From Leptasterias polaris (taxonomy: Eukaryota; Echinodermata; Asteroidea; Forcipulatida; Asteriidae), in NCBI GenBank assembly GCA_037783415.1, contig JAZGTN010000223.1, positions 372,001 through 436,000 of the forward strand: a DNA stretch of 64,000 bases, written 5' to 3'. Below, piece after piece: positions 1-12,745 of the stretch. The stretch's first letter is position 1. Each line of letters opens with the position of its first letter. Position numbers and translations under genes: made by a program. The notes under the pieces are model-generated. The model did not search any database, was not told the DNA's origin, and was given only the letters and a program-made list of their open reading frames with translations.

Positions 1-150
1 GGCTGGCATAGCCAAATGGGGTGGGGATACGAGGACCATTCTGCAACCTGGGCTGGCATGGCCATAATCGACCTATGAGGATCACTACGTAACCAGGGCT
101 GGCATGGCCATAATGGGGCTATGAGGATCATGCAGCATTCCCTCTATGTC
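1..150. repeat. Partial tandem repeat at the window edge
   Basis: Three copies of a roughly 55-bp unit beginning GGCTGGCATGGCCATAAT and containing CTATGAGGATCA (starts near 1, 51 and 109). The array continues beyond the left edge. Confidence 0.7.
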
Positions 151-2339
151 ATTTGTCAATACTCCTAGGAGAGAGATTGGAGGAAAGGCATGAGCAAATA
201 ATGTTCTCCAAAGTGCCCGGATCTCCGTTCCGAGCATAAATGACTGGGAATTCATTGTTGACGCCCGAGGGTGTCTGGAAGATCGTTTGAATGACTTTTT
301 GGTTGAGAGACCGTTATGTAGGGAGGACTTTTCCTTTGGACAGCGCAACCACCCCGATTCTCCTAACATAGTGAACTGTGGAGAGAACTATGTCACTTTT
401 TGGCTAGTGCAAACAAGAGTGGTGACTGAGTTCCACCATATCGGTTTATGTACGAACTGACTGTTGAGTTTTTAAATTTGACAAAAACAGCGTTCCCTGT
501 GACAGTTCTCTGCAAGTGCCTCAATGCCTGGTACACTGCCAAAAATTCAGAAACATTGATGTGGAAGCGAGTCTCCTTCTAGAATGAAGTCCCCAATACC
601 GAGCTAATACTACTTTTTGAAGTCTATTGGGGGGATGCATGACCTATCCGGTGCAAAGATTGTGCTGATTATGTGACCAAAAGTGGATGCATGGGCTGGC
701 CATGAGGTGCAGGAGATGTAGCCAGGCTACAGCTGGGGCAATATGGACAGAGGGATGAACTCCAGAGGGTTTTGAATGACTGTGCTCCTATGTGGAGGAA
801 AGCTAGACCTCGTTAAAGGTCTACCCTGAAAAAGGTTAGCTGGGTGGAGATAATAATTGGCAAAGATTTATCTTTGTTTATTATGAACCCCAATTCTGAA
901 AAGAGGCTTCGAGTTTGGTTCATGACTCATCGGGTCTCGTATTCCGAGTTGCCTATCACAAACCAGGGAAATTAGTGTTCTTAAGGTCTATGGGGCCAGC
1001 AACTTTGAATCACTTAATGAATACTGCACATATATCCCATTTGGCATGGACGCGTGCACTATCTCCTTGTTGAAGAATTGATGGGAATATTTAGACACTT
1101 TATTTGTTTTTACATCATATCTGGTTGCATAGGTATGATGAGATTTGAAAATGGCGGCCATTTTGGACGCCATCTTGGATTTCGGAAAGAGCTCCAGGGG
1201 GATTTTAGGGGACTTTTAGTATGTCATTCTAGACACATTCCCGGACCTATCCTGAAAAAATCAGCTTGTTATGAGCTATATCCGGGTTAAAGCTAATGCC
1301 CTTGGCCTACAATGTAAACAAACACCTTTAACTGTGACCTCTCACTAGTTAATTCATTGTTTGTCATGTTTTCATTCCCCCCACTTTTTCCACTGATCAT
1401 CATTGGTTTGGAGCACAAAAATCAGAATTGGAACCTCTTGCCTATTGTACCTTCTTTGTGTGCATATATATGTAAAAATACACGTGATTTCTAGATTGAA
1501 GATACATGTATCTAGTGTTCCCATATTCATAGTTTTTTACATTTAACAATTTCAAAGAAATTTAGCTGTTACCAAATGAATGGAAATTATGCAATTCTAT
1601 TTTATTTGTCCACACACTGTCTTTTTTGTTTTTAAGCACAATACCACACAGTACTGGATGAGTTATTCAATTTTTTAAAACATTAATGCCCAATTTTTTA
1701 AGGTGTACATTAAATTAAAAAAACTAAATAGCTACAGTTTGTACTCATGCGAAATCCTCTTGTTGTAATACTGCTTGGGCCTAAAATTGTCAAAATGATG
1801 CGGACATCATAGCAATTTACAGATTATTTTTCACACTTTGGGAGTTGCACCAAGTGGAAATCTTCTGTTATCTGTCAAAACAAAACAATTAAAGTATTTA
1901 AGATACATTGCCTCATCTTCTGCATTTTGTCCTCCCCAAATATGATTTACATTGTGTGTAAAATTCAAAAATGCTTTATATCATCAATAAAGTTTCAAGC
2001 AATTGAAGTTAAAATTGGGGTCTTTATTTCTACTTCTTGACTTTAACATAATTTCAAACATACACAACTATTTCTATTGGAGTCTGGTTGGTATAACTTC
2101 AGTCAGTTTTCACACACAAAAAAAATAAAAATAAAAATGCAAGCATACATTACCTTCTAGCCATTCAACAGAAAAAAAATAATGGCGAAAATGTGTCTTT
2201 AATAGACTGCAAATATTTTTCATGTGAAAATAATCAGAAAACAGAGAGAAATTGTGGTTGCTCTGAGAGGAGCTGGTTTGTTGGTTGATTGCAGTTGTTT
2301 CACATCGGCAGGCGGGTCAGGTGTTCACAGGCAGACAAA
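130..2339. other. Non-coding stretch
   Basis: AT-rich from 1290 on, with short scattered open frames only. Apart from the edge repeat and the GGCGGCCATTTTGG fragment I see nothing I can name. Confidence 0.5.
1120..1290. repeat. GGCGGCCATTTTGG-type repeat fragment
   Basis: AAAATGGCGGCCATTTTGGA followed by CGCCATCTTGGATTT, a palindromic block that recurs widely in marine invertebrate repeats. Boundaries are unclear. Confidence 0.35.
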
Positions 2340-2464
2340 CTAACTGCAAGTCTGGAGCTGGAGCCCCCATGATTTATAATGGTCCCACAGCTTGAATATC
2401 TTCCCTTGTACTGCCTTGACCTGTTTCCGCTTGTTGTAGTTTGGACTACTTTTCTCAACTGCAT
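2340..2464 (-). CDS. Possible terminal coding exon of an unseen gene
   Basis: On the minus strand a good acceptor (TTTTCCAG) is followed by 40 open codons and TAG (2342-2340). The peptide is basic and well mixed: AVEKSSPNYNKRKQVKAVQG, then KIFKLWDHYKSWGLQLQTCS. It does not look like any nearby repeat translation. No partner exon with a matching phase was found up to 2.8 kb. It could be a chance open frame; I do not recognise a family. Confidence 0.25.
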
Positions 2465-3137
2465 CTGGAAAATGACCAATAATATAATATTATTGTATGA
2501 CTAAGTTAGACGGTACGAGGTGACTTTAAATGCTTTAAAAATATAAAATCAAGAGATTTCTATTTTAACAAAAACACAAGTTTGGTCTAACTTTAAAATG
2601 ATTTTGGAAAAAGTCAGTAGATTGCTTGCAGAATGAACAACTTTCTTTACCTTGTTGTTTTTCCCCCTATGGCTTCCTCAGATTATTTTCTGCCTTCCTC
2701 TGCCCGCTTTATCGTAGTTTTGTTGCAGAAGTGCCGATAACGCTGGATATGGTATCCTGGATGCCCATGTCTTATATTAAAAAATAAAAACGAAATAAAT
2801 TAGGCCCTTATTTCTAATTTTATTAAAAATAGGGGAAAAGTTTCCGGAGCACGCCACCACCTTCTGGACGTTTTTTTTTAGTTTTTTTTTTACCAATATA
2901 CACCTGAGGATGTATTCTATCGATAGGGTTAGTACCCCAAAATGTAAAATAAATTGTTTTCATAGGGGACCGATTTTTAAATTTTTTATTTTTTTGTAAA
3001 ATCCTAAAATGTGAAAAATAAAAAACACGCTTCTTTCCCCAGTCTTCTTTCCTCCTCCCCCACTACCTCTCCCCATCATTCACTCACTCTCTGTTGAAGG
3101 AATTGAACATTTGCAAGCAATTAAATAATGCAATGTA

Positions 3138-3222
3138 CTTACCGGGAATTGAACCTGTATCAAGAGAGAACAAATTATATGCACAAGAGCATAGCCTATT
3201 TACCGCTAGGCTATGAGAGATT
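3138..3222 (-). repeat. tRNA-like SINE or tRNA pseudogene
   Basis: Minus strand: A box TAGCCTAGCGG (3213-3203, fits TRGCNNAGYGG exactly) and B box GGTTCAATTCC (3155-3145) at tRNA-like spacing, with a foldable D-arm TAGCCTA/TAGGCTA. The T-stem and acceptor stem do not pair well, so it is not a functional tRNA. Confidence 0.55.
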
Positions 3223-3469
3223 GATACCAAATTTGGTTTGATAGTTCTACAAATTTCTCCCATTACCTGTTTAGTAAAAGGTCATAATGAATATTTAATT
3301 TCTATGAATATTAAAATTAGCAGTTATTGTCGAATTTTTGCATAAACTGAATATTCAGGAGTTTATGAACTAAAACCTGCTTTACATATTAGTCACGTGA
3401 AAGGTTCTTTTGGATTATTTCATTAGTACAAGTCATGGGTAAGTTCATGTTCATAAGGGCAATATCGGG

Positions 3470-3592
3470 CTATTATTTCCCTTTTTTGAATCATCCTTCA
3501 ATGGGGGTATGTTTGTAGCGGCAATAGTTATGATTATGTGGAATTTGGGCTATTTTTCCCCTTTTTGAATCATCCTTCAATGGGGGTATGTT
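3470..3592. repeat. 75-bp tandem duplication
   Basis: TTGAATCATCCTTCAATGGG with its flanks GGGCTATT... and ...GGGTATGTT occurs twice in tandem about 70-75 bp apart. Confidence 0.7.
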
Positions 3593-4130
3593 CATCACAT
3601 CAGAGGCCACTATAGCTGGCTTACCCATTCTATAAATCAACAAGTCCTGGTGAATTTTCCAATGCGCATGAACGATGACCGACTCATTGGAGTATTGCAC
3701 ATTTACCCGGACACACACACAGCAGGAAAACGAAAACAAAATGGTGTTTTTTTTCGACGAAGCTTTTGCGATTTTCTGACGCCTTTTTACGGCCTTTAGA
3801 ATTGTTCAATTTTCCTGTTTTTTGCTGAATATATTCAGTTAACCCATCTTGACAGGTAAGACTAAAATTTAGAGTAATCGGCCAGATATTGAGGGAGCTA
3901 GAGTGGTGGCGTGCTGCGGAAATTTAGCCAAAATAGGCTTAATCCTTATAATAGTGAACCTCTAACAAAACTGTTTTGTTTTTCTGCTTCTGGAATGTGA
4001 CAATGGAATGAAGATGGTGATGTTATTCATGTTCATAATACTCCCGCATAGGGCCACATCATATTCAGGGGGGGGGGGAGGGTTCGGCCATATAGCGTAA
4101 TTGGAGGGTACATAATTCACAAAATCCTTC

Positions 4131-4945
4131 CTAGACCCAGTAATTGGGGCCATGTTCTCCTTTTTTGCGCCCCAACACCATCGTTAATTTACTATGATTT
4201 TCCAATGACAAAAAGACAAACAAAATAGCTCAAATATTGCCCAACTAGATTTTCAATCTCTCAAACATGCAACATCAGGCATTTAATTCACGATAATTGT
4301 GCTCCAAATCGATGATTTTTAAGTCTACTGTGTACATCAAAGAAATGATGTAAAAGTCTGCCCTTCTCATCGGCTATCAATGATGTGAATATCATCGGTG
4401 ATTGAAATCAATGACTGTTCAACGGCACACTGCAGTGAGTGCACATGCCACCCGCCCCGCAGAAGTTACGTTGCTCATGAATTAACGCGCGCACTCGCTG
4501 CAGCACCTGTAATCAGTGTGCTGTTAAACAGTTGTTGATTTACATCCACAACTGATACACATGTACACACCAGAGAACCAACAGTGACGGCAGGGCACCA
4601 GTGATAGCCCAATGAGAAGGGCAGACTTATTGACATAATTTCTCTGATGTACACTTAAAATTCATTGATTTGGAGCACAAAAAATGATCATGAGTACAAT
4701 TAAATGCCTGATGTTGCATCTTCGACGTATTGAGAATGTTCAATGTACATTTACATGTAGTAGGTGATTTTCAAGCTATTTTGTAAGTAATTTGGGGAAT
4801 TTTTTGTGGCTGGGAGTTCAGAAAATCATAGCAAATTGACGATAGTGTTGTTAGACTAAAGACTTTTCTTAGGCGCTAAAAATATTATGACCGAAGATGT
4901 TAACATTTCAAAAAAAAAGTACAGCGCCCCAGTTACTGGGTCTAG
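4131..4945. mobile_element. Foldback element with CTAGACCCAGTAA termini
   Basis: Ends CTAGACCCAGTAATTGGGGC and the complement of CTAGACCCAGTAACTGGGGC. It is flanked by CCTTC on both sides (4126-4130 and 4946-4950), a probable 5-bp target duplication. The arms are long diverged inverted repeats: CATGCAACATCAGGCATTTA (4266) answers TAAATGCCTGATGTTGCATC (4701), and CTGCCCTTCTCAT (4357) answers ATGAGAAGGGCAG (4612). No coding sequence. Confidence 0.78.
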
Positions 4946-5070
4946 CCTTCTCCTAGAACTACAAGGTTCGTTCTGCTATCGTCTCCATGAACCTCATGAC
5001 ATGTACAAACTCCTATTCAAAACCTTTTTGCCTTCACGTTTGTTGCCTACATGTATAGTTCTTTTTTGAA

Positions 5071-6817
5071 ATCAGATCTTGCGCTGGTCCAGAAAATCCA
5101 CTTCGCAAAATATTTTTGCACAAATTGATAAATTCTCACCGTTTGTCAGAATCCTCGCTTTCCAAACAAATATGGCTGCTTCCGTTGTTAATAATTGGTA
5201 TGCTGCACGCAATGCTGGTCCACGATAACCAAAGGTTCATGTACATGTATAACAAACATGCACCATTGGTTAATGAAATTTTGCGGAGTTGATTTTCTGA
5301 ACCAGTGCAACGCTCAATGAGAGTACCAGAAGCCAGAGTGCGGTTTTAAGCTACTTTGTTGGGTATGTTTGTCATTCTCAGGCATTTTTTGTGGCTGGAT
5401 GTTTGCAAAGTCATAGCAAATTTCAGGCCTTCATTTTAATAAATCCGAGGAGAGCTGTAAATTGCTCTCCTTAAATCAAGAAAGTGAATTAAGGAGAGCG
5501 ATTTGAATTTACTGCGCATGTGCATGAGAATAGGCGATCACAAAAAAAACGGAAAAATCTAACGCTAAAAATTTTGTCCGGATTTTGGGCAAGGCCCGAA
5601 TTTGTGGTGTCCGGAATTTGGGCAAGTTGACTCGTGCGTCAGCGCCGCACTCTGTGAACCCCTCGGGCGTTATTGGGACCATAGATGGGACCGGGGACGA
5701 GTAAATAGGAGGAAAATACTTTTACAAAAGATGAAATCAGACGTATAGTGTCTAAAAAAACTAAAAAAATACAATCATAATGATCTTCCGAAATAATCCA
5801 CGAAAATATGAACGGAGCAGTCATGACGTTTTCAATGGTTTTTGTTAAAAGAAATTTTGATGTTTGGGGTCTTTACCTGTGTTAGTGAATCATTGGGTTA
5901 AGTGTTGCCTTTTGGACATTGAAAATTGTTCTTGAAACACATCCTCGAAGATCGCAAACCAAATCATTTTGGAAAAATAATGTAAGACGTCAACTCAAAT
6001 GTCGTCGACGATCCCCTCACACGTGTGTGACGCACACTCATTGCGTGAATTATCTCGAAGTTTCTTCCAGGTCATAGTTCAATGCGTAAAAATATCTCCA
6101 GCCGTAAAACACATTAAACGAATCGAAGAACTGGCGCTTTTGCCTATGAACGCGGGTAGTGACGACTGGTGAAAAAGGTCTAACGTTTCGCGGGTATCCA
6201 CACAACACACCGTGCGTTGTTGTCAGTAGACTTTTCAATGTCTCCACACATGTTCCTTTGCTGCAGCAGTAAACATACATGTGTACATGTACTACGGTCA
6301 AACTGTACCGCGAATGAAGCGGGGAATGAGAGAAGTCTACACATATCAATAGATCTAGCTGCATACAATACACGACGCACATGGAAGAAATAAATCACAG
6401 CATGGTGGTGCGGCCGCCGCCGGGCCGCAATTTATTTACGAACGGTGAAATAAAGGTAAAATTAACGGGGGGGAAAAGAAAAAGCGTGCACTCTTTAGAT
6501 GTTGCCACTGCCAACTCCGAGATTCAAGCGGCTTATTTTAATCAACAACTAGGGTTTTGAAAAAACATACTCTTGTTAAATTTGTAAGGAGCGCTTTTTT
6601 TTGCTCTCCTTGGAAAACATTAAGGAGCGCGGAGGAGCGCGAGCGCGGAGGAGCGCGAGCGCGATCGCGCTCCTTTAAAATGATGGTCTGAAATTTAGGT
6701 ATTTTTATTGTACCTAATTGTACAGTACATGTACGATAAATTCTCGGGGCGCTAGTACGACCGCAGATGTCAAAATTTCGAGAAAAAAAAGTACAGCGCC
6801 CCAGTTTCTGGGTCTAG
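5071..6817. repeat. Mosaic of related foldback fragments
   Basis: Contains a second copy of the terminus (GTACAGCGCCCCAGTTTCTGGGTCTAG, ending 6817), an inverted pair GCTGGTCCAGAAAATCCACTT (5079) / GATTTTCTGAACCAGTGC (5292) and, at 5410-5460 and 6660-6705, an inverted pair including AATTTCAGGCCTTCATTTTAA. 6600-6680 is a GC-rich stretch of GGAGCGCGAGCGC units. 5540-6450 has CpG-rich sequence with no supported gene. Confidence 0.5.
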
Positions 6818-7145
6818 CCCTTCCAATCCTAGTGTTTAAAATTGGGCCCGTCAAATTTTCATGAAACATTTATTTGAAATGCTTATTATTTAATTGGATG
6901 TACATGTATATAAAATAATCTTTAGGAAGAAATTAGAAAAGTACCCCCCCCCCTCAAAAGGGCATTTGTTTGTCTGAAAAGTATAAACTGTACCTATTTA
7001 CAATGTTACTTCCCATATCAATCATATCATATGGTGGTTTCACTTAAGCATGGAGGTAGAATTTACTAGAAATAGATTTCTACAGGTACGGTTTAAGTTA
7101 AATTAAGGGGATGTACATGTACAACATTGGTACATGTAAATTTTA

Positions 7146-8640
7146 TTATTATTATTTCTGGTTTATTAAAACACAATGCATTAGTAGCCGAAGGGCTAAA
7201 TTGCTACATTGTTTACACACAAAAAACACGGAGCTGAACAAAAAAACAAAAAGAATTAACCAATTGCATTAACCAATAACATTAACCAATAACATTAATT
7301 ATTAACCAATTAAACAAATTAAACATGTTGATAGAAAAACTACATTTGATTTAAAATACTAACAAAATAGGGTATAGGACTATTTTTGTATCTATTTGTA
7401 TTGCACTTGATTACGGAAAGATTGTTTAAGTTTCTTAATTGGTATTGCACACTAGAACTTCTTGGCTGGGGTAACCACTGGCGGAACATGTCGGAACATT
7501 TTAATTTGGTGGCAAAGTCAACACAAAGATCTTTTCTACGATCATGGAGAGAAATCAAATTGCATTTTAAAAGGGCATATTCGTAATCCAAATAACCCAG
7601 GCCTAAGATAATTTTAAGGGCACGCTTTTGAATACTTTCCAATTTGTTGTTCTGTGCACTAGTTAAACCCGCATTCCAAACAGGCGTTGCATATTCCGTC
7701 AGTGGTCGAATATACCCCTTATAAACTGTTAATAAGTCGGGAAGTGATAAGTGGAATTTTTTTAACAGTTTGAGCATGTAAATCTTATTGCTAGCTTTGC
7801 GGTAAATGTGGTCGACATGTTTGTCCCACTTGAGATCAGAACTAATGAAAACACCGAGAATTTTTACACAATCGACAATATGGAGATCAGTAGACGAAAT
7901 TTGCAGAGCAGGGAATTGAGGAATATTTTTCATAAAGCATACAGTCATGCTAGCACATTTATCTGGGTTGACTTTCATATTATTTTGTACAGCCCAATGA
8001 CTAAATTGATTCAAAACAGATTGAATAGTATGTGGGTCATTACCTCTACTGTTCTCCACAATAGTCATGTCGTCGACATATTTAAGTCTAAGTAATCGAC
8101 TGGGAGTGTCATCTAATTTTCCAGAACAAACCGCACTGTTAAATTTAGCAAGAAAACCCAACGGTCCAAATTTAGTGCCCTGCGGTAGTCCACCTTTAAG
8201 TACTTTAAAATTAGACAACAGATGTTTGTATCTGACACATTGTGATCTCTCAGTCAAAAAATTACAGACCCAAGGGATAACTGACTGGCGTGTACCCAGA
8301 TGAAGCAAATCACGAATAACAATGTTATGATCAATGAGATCGAAAGCCTTGCTAAAATCTGTAACAACCAACGAACTATGGCTTTTCGGAAGGTCGGCAT
8401 GGGCACATAAATTATCAACCAGTTTAACTAAATAATGAGATGTTGACACACCCTTTCTATTACCGAACTGATTTGGATCCAAGTTCTCTTGAATATCTGA
8501 AATAATCCACTGAGCAACGAAATGCTCGGCTACTTTGGCAAAATGATCGGTTAAGGAAATTGGGCGGAGCTTATTCAAAGTAGGCGGGGAACTTTTCAAA
8601 GATGCCAAAGACCAGTATCCACACTTTATTTCATGTGACC
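7146..8640 (-). mobile_element. 5'-truncated non-LTR retrotransposon with intact RT frame
   Basis: The minus-strand frame ending at 7340 encodes a reverse transcriptase: LRPISLTDHF (fingers), SLVVTDFSKAFDLIDH (first catalytic aspartate), GGLPQGTKFGPL (PQG box) and RLKYVDDMTI (YVDD catalytic box), followed by the thumb and the C-terminal LESIQKRALKIILG. About 430 codons are LINE-derived; the first ~45 codons of the open frame come from the neighbouring 1-kb repeat, showing the element is cut at its 5' end near 8640. There is no endonuclease domain. The 3' end carries an (AAT)n tail at about 7146-7160. It belongs to the broad Jockey/CR1-like group; the clade is not assigned. It is the best preserved RT frame in the window. 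Confidence 0.85.
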
Positions 8641-8644
8641 CAAT

Positions 8645-9660
8645 ACATGTATATATATCCTCCCCTGTCCGGTTTTCGATGTAGTATGCCTTTTTCTTTG
8701 AATTGAAAAAAAATAAAAATATTCCATAATCAACTGATGCCCTAATTACCTTCCTTTGTTTATAAGAAATATGCAAACATATATTAAAACGTGATGGACA
8801 TTGAAACTTTCACACCACGCACCGATCTTCGATGACTTCAATAGCATCCCATTTGTTTTGAGTTTGACCTGTTTTCGATGCAAACAAGAAAGTATGGTGT
8901 CCGGGTGAAGCCATACGTGGAAGAAACATCTGCAGTGACTACAAGTGTTCTGTGAGACTTTTGTATGACTCTATAGCCAGCAGTTTTCTTCATTTTATTC
9001 AACATATTTTTTATTTAGTTTTAAAAATAACCATGGTATTTTTCAAAAACTTATAAAAAAATAATAAAAAAAGGAAATAATTCTTGGCTTTGAAATCTTA
9101 TTTTTATTTAGTTTTGTGTCTTTTTATGTTTCTAAACATTTATAATAAAGCATATAAATAAACAGTGATAATCGAATCACAAAGCTGATGTTTAAATTTT
9201 AATATTAATAACAAAAATGATAGTGTTACCCAAAAAAATTATCCAGACTATTAGAAAATGATATAAGGCACATGGCTTCTTTAAGCCTCTGTATTTTTTC
9301 CCCCAGATTGCTCAGCAGAATGTTCAGTCACATGATTTGATCATCGTGAATTGTGAATTAAAAAAGTGTTTGATGAAACTTTTTCGGTGGGGAAATTTTT
9401 GTTTATGGCCCCGACAGTATGACATATTTTTGTACCTTGCAGAAATGCCTAAAATACCACAACCTTTTGCATTTACAAGTGCAACTAACCAGTGGAGCCT
9501 TACATGTTTCTAAGTTTTGGTCAAATGAGAGGAGACTTTTTGCTTGGCAAGTCAAACCACAAAAATTGTATCTAGGGACTGTTTACATCGCGCACAGAGA
9601 GGTCAAAGATTTGCCTCGATTTCAGGGACGCCCTGAATACAGGGCGTCCTACGATACATG
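8645..9660. repeat. 1-kb interspersed repeat, copy A
   Basis: This sequence reappears in opposite orientation at about 57240-58245. Shared landmarks include the outer end with a palindromic AGGGCGTCCT block (9635-9655), TTGCATTTACAAGTGCAACT, the CTGCAGTGACTACAAGTG block and CCTCCCCTGTCCGGTTTTCG at the other end. No protein is recognised. The LINE at 7.1-8.6 kb adjoins its left end, so the LINE probably jumped into it. The class of the repeat is unknown. Confidence 0.75.
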
Positions 9661-11623
9661 AATAGGGTAATAATATATTACAAACCTGTGAAAGTTTCAG
9701 CTAAATCGGTCTTCGGAGTCATGAGAAAACACAGCTTGGCCACAATGAAGTGGGGCTAGAGAAAACAGTGAAAAACCCCATTAAAAGCATTATAAATATA
9801 CTAATAATGTTTCCACCGTTTACAAACATCGGATATAAGTCTTTTCACTTACTTAGTTTAAAGACTATTTAATTGTTTTACTCATTTCCTAAAAACTATA
9901 GCATTTCAAAATTCAAGCAAAAATATTTCAAGGGAAGTTTTCTACCATGACCATGTTGTAAGTTACATGTATGTGCAAATCTGTGAACATTTATTGTTCA
10001 ATCAAAGTTTAACTAACTCCCCAATAACGTTGCCAATGCAGAAATAAACATGATAAATTTTAAACTGTTAAAATTATAAAATAATAAATAAATACTTTTG
10101 TATTGTACTAACTTAGCTGGGCCAACGTTAATGAATATAATTTATTTAAAATACCTTCGACTTCCACTAACTGTGGTCCTACGATAATCAGCAACTGTGG
10201 CTGTGCTTGAGCAAGTTGAAGTTGAGCCTTGAAGGTCTGCACCGGAATCTTGTCCTCCGACATGTCCGAGTATTTTCGCAAATAAAAACATTACATGTAT
10301 GATTATGTCATGTGCAGATTTGGTAGGGCTTGCCGAATTTTGAGACGTGGTCAAGAATTTTCCTCCAAATTATAAGCCCAGACATGTAGTTGTGCGGGGT
10401 AAACTAAACTTGAGCATCATCCAGCAGTCTTGAAATGTGTTAAATTTGTAAAGTGTATATGTAGAATTCCTCCAAATTATAAGCCCAGAAAAGTAAGTTG
10501 TGCCAGGACTGGTGTGGTGGTGGACTAAACTTAAAAATCATTCTGCAGTTAGTTGTTGTGTACACACGTGATTGAACCACGCACAACCTATGGTCACCAT
10601 GCGTACGATAGTACTCAATTATTTACATTGACTCAACACAGTGGCACGGAGAGTACCAGTTGTGTAGGATGTACAATGTACATGTAGGATTACATGTACA
10701 TGTGCATGTACATGTATATGCCTTGTTATTCTTTCCGCAGCTCTTGCAGCAATTGTGTGTTGAAGCTCCGCCATGGCTAAAATAAAGAAAAACATAAGAA
10801 TTGCACAAGATTTTTACTCCATGTTTTTTTACGATCCTACATACATGTACTGTACATAGCTCATAAAAAGAGGTATACTGTATCTTTGCAACCAAACATC
10901 CGATTTTCAAATTTTAAACGCCAGGTTACACATGTACATTGTACTTATTTAGGTACATGTACTGTACAATGTATGTATTATCAGACTGCAATGTTTCAGA
11001 AGTAAAACCCTTTTATTTATTTTTTCACCTGATCAGCCTACATGTACTAGGCCTATAACATTCTTAACAATGGTTAACTTTACTAGTTTTAGACCCAGTA
11101 TTGGGCGCTGCTGTCCTGTGCTGTGCTGTATACTTTAAAAAAACATTTTTGACATCTTCAGTACTCTACTACTACTCTAGTACAGTCGTTTGACCAGTTC
11201 CGGATCATTGACCAGTTCCTGATCACTTAACTTTGCAACAACCACATAACAATTTAGGGAGGACGGCACTTTTCGCATTTATTTTAGATTTCACTGACAA
11301 GTTTTATATCATTGAGTGAGGATCACAACGGTGGTAAAATTATTTTCATAGCTTTTTCTGGTGATGAGTAAATGACAAATTTAATGCAAATTTTTAGGGT
11401 GTTGTTTTCTGTCATCATTTATTAAATTGACTCCCAATTGTTATAAAGTAATTAGTTGTGCATTTGAATAGAAATATGCACTAAAAATTGTTACCAACAA
11501 ACAGCTCAGGAGAAACCAAATACAGTGCTTTTTAAATTAAACACATATATCTGTTTCCATGGTGAAGTTACACCATGTCGCAACAAAAGCAAAAGAAAAG
11601 TTATGTAAACAAATATATATAAA
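9661..11623. other. Non-coding stretch rich in ACATGT
   Basis: No supported gene. 10660-10720 is a cluster of TACATGTACATGT-type sequence. The 11091 solo terminus lies here. A 54-bp segment around GAATTCCTCCAAATTATAAG (10350-10380 and 10463-10490) is repeated. Confidence 0.5.
11091..11140. repeat. Solo terminus of the CTAGACCCAG family
   Basis: AGACCCAGTATTGGGCGCTG followed by unrelated sequence; a single decayed end of the foldback family, with GTGCTGTGCTGT after it. Confidence 0.45.
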
Positions 11624-11635
11624 ACTAGACATTAG

Positions 11636-11653
11636 GTGTTTGTGTACAAACAC
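11636..11653. repeat. 5' hairpin of unit 1
   Basis: GTGTTTGT-gt-ACAAACAC, an 8-bp perfect stem with a 2-nt loop, 12 bases after ACTAGA. It is followed by AGCTGTTCCG. Confidence 0.9.
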
Positions 11654-11719
11654 GAAGCTGTTCCGGTTTTCTGATTCATAAACAAAATTTAACCCTTGTC
11701 TAACATTTACTGCTCAAAT

Positions 11720-12745
11720 GGTTTATAACTGAAAAGAAATTGAATATCGGTTGTGTAGTTCTTGAGATGTGGTCTCACTTCCGGTTGACCTGGAAGTAAA
11801 GGTCAACATGGGGTCATGGTTACCCAAGGCTAATCTGCAATGCCCAAGGAGTCTATAACTGAAAAAAGTTTGAAAATCGGCTGTGTAACTCTTGAGATAT
11901 GGTCCCACTTCCGGTTGACCCATAGGTAAAGGTCAACATGGGGTCACGGTTACCCAAGGCTAGTCTTCAATGCCCAACGAGTCTATAACTGAAAACAGTT
12001 TGAAAATCGGTTGTGTAGTTCTTGAGATATGGTCTTACTTCCGGTTGACTTGGAAGTAAAGGTCAACATGCGGTCACGGTTATCAAGTTTGATCTACAAT
12101 GCCCAAGGAGTTTATAACTGAAAAAAGTTTGAAAATCGGTTGTGTAATTCTTGAGATATGGTCCCACTTCCGGTTGACCCGGAAGTAAAGGTCAACATGG
12201 GGTCACGGTTACCAAGGCTAATATGCCATGGCCAAGGAGTCTAGAACTAAAAAATGTTTTAAAATCGGCTGTGTAGTTCTTGAAATATGGTCCCACTTCC
12301 GGTTGACCCGGAGGTAAAGGTCAACATGGGGTCACGGTTACCCAAGGCTTATCTGCAATGCCCAAGGAGTCTATAACTGAAAAAAGTTTGAAAATCGGTT
12401 ATGTAGTTCTTGAGATATGGTCCCACTTCAGGTTGACCCGGAAGTAAAGGTCAACATGGGGTCATGGTTAGCCAAGGCTAATCTCCAATGCCCAGGGAGT
12501 CTATAACTAAAAACAGTTTGAAAAACGGTTGTGTAGTTCTTGAGATTTGGTCCCTTTTCCGGTTGACCCGGAAGTAAAGGTTTACATGAGGTCACGGTTA
12601 TCCAAGGTTGATCTACAATGCCCAAGGAGTCTATAACTACAAACAGTTTGAAAAACGATTGTGTAGTTCTTGAGATATGGTCCCACTTCCGGTTGACCCG
12701 GAAGTAAAGGTCAACATGGGTCACGGTTACCCAAGGCTTTTCGAG
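11720..12745. repeat. 130-bp satellite array, first block
   Basis: About eight tandem monomers of about 130 bp. Each carries CTTCCGGTTGACCCGGAAG (an inverted ETS-like pair), AAAGGTCAACATGGGGTCAC and a stretch with AGTTTGAAAATCGGTTGTGT. Short minus-strand open frames are by-products of monomer similarity. Confidence 0.93.

Larger units (their letters stand above)
2841..3922. mobile_element. 1.08-kb element bounded by 20-bp inverted repeats
   Basis: TTTCCGGAGCACGCCACCAC (2841-2860) and its complement at 3903-3922 match at 19 of 20 positions. The inside holds a tRNA-like SINE fragment and a 75-bp tandem duplication. No transposase frame and no clear target duplication. Confidence 0.5.

Noticed and set aside
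3138..3222. Functional tRNA gene
   Set aside because: A and B boxes fit, but T-stem and acceptor stem do not pair.
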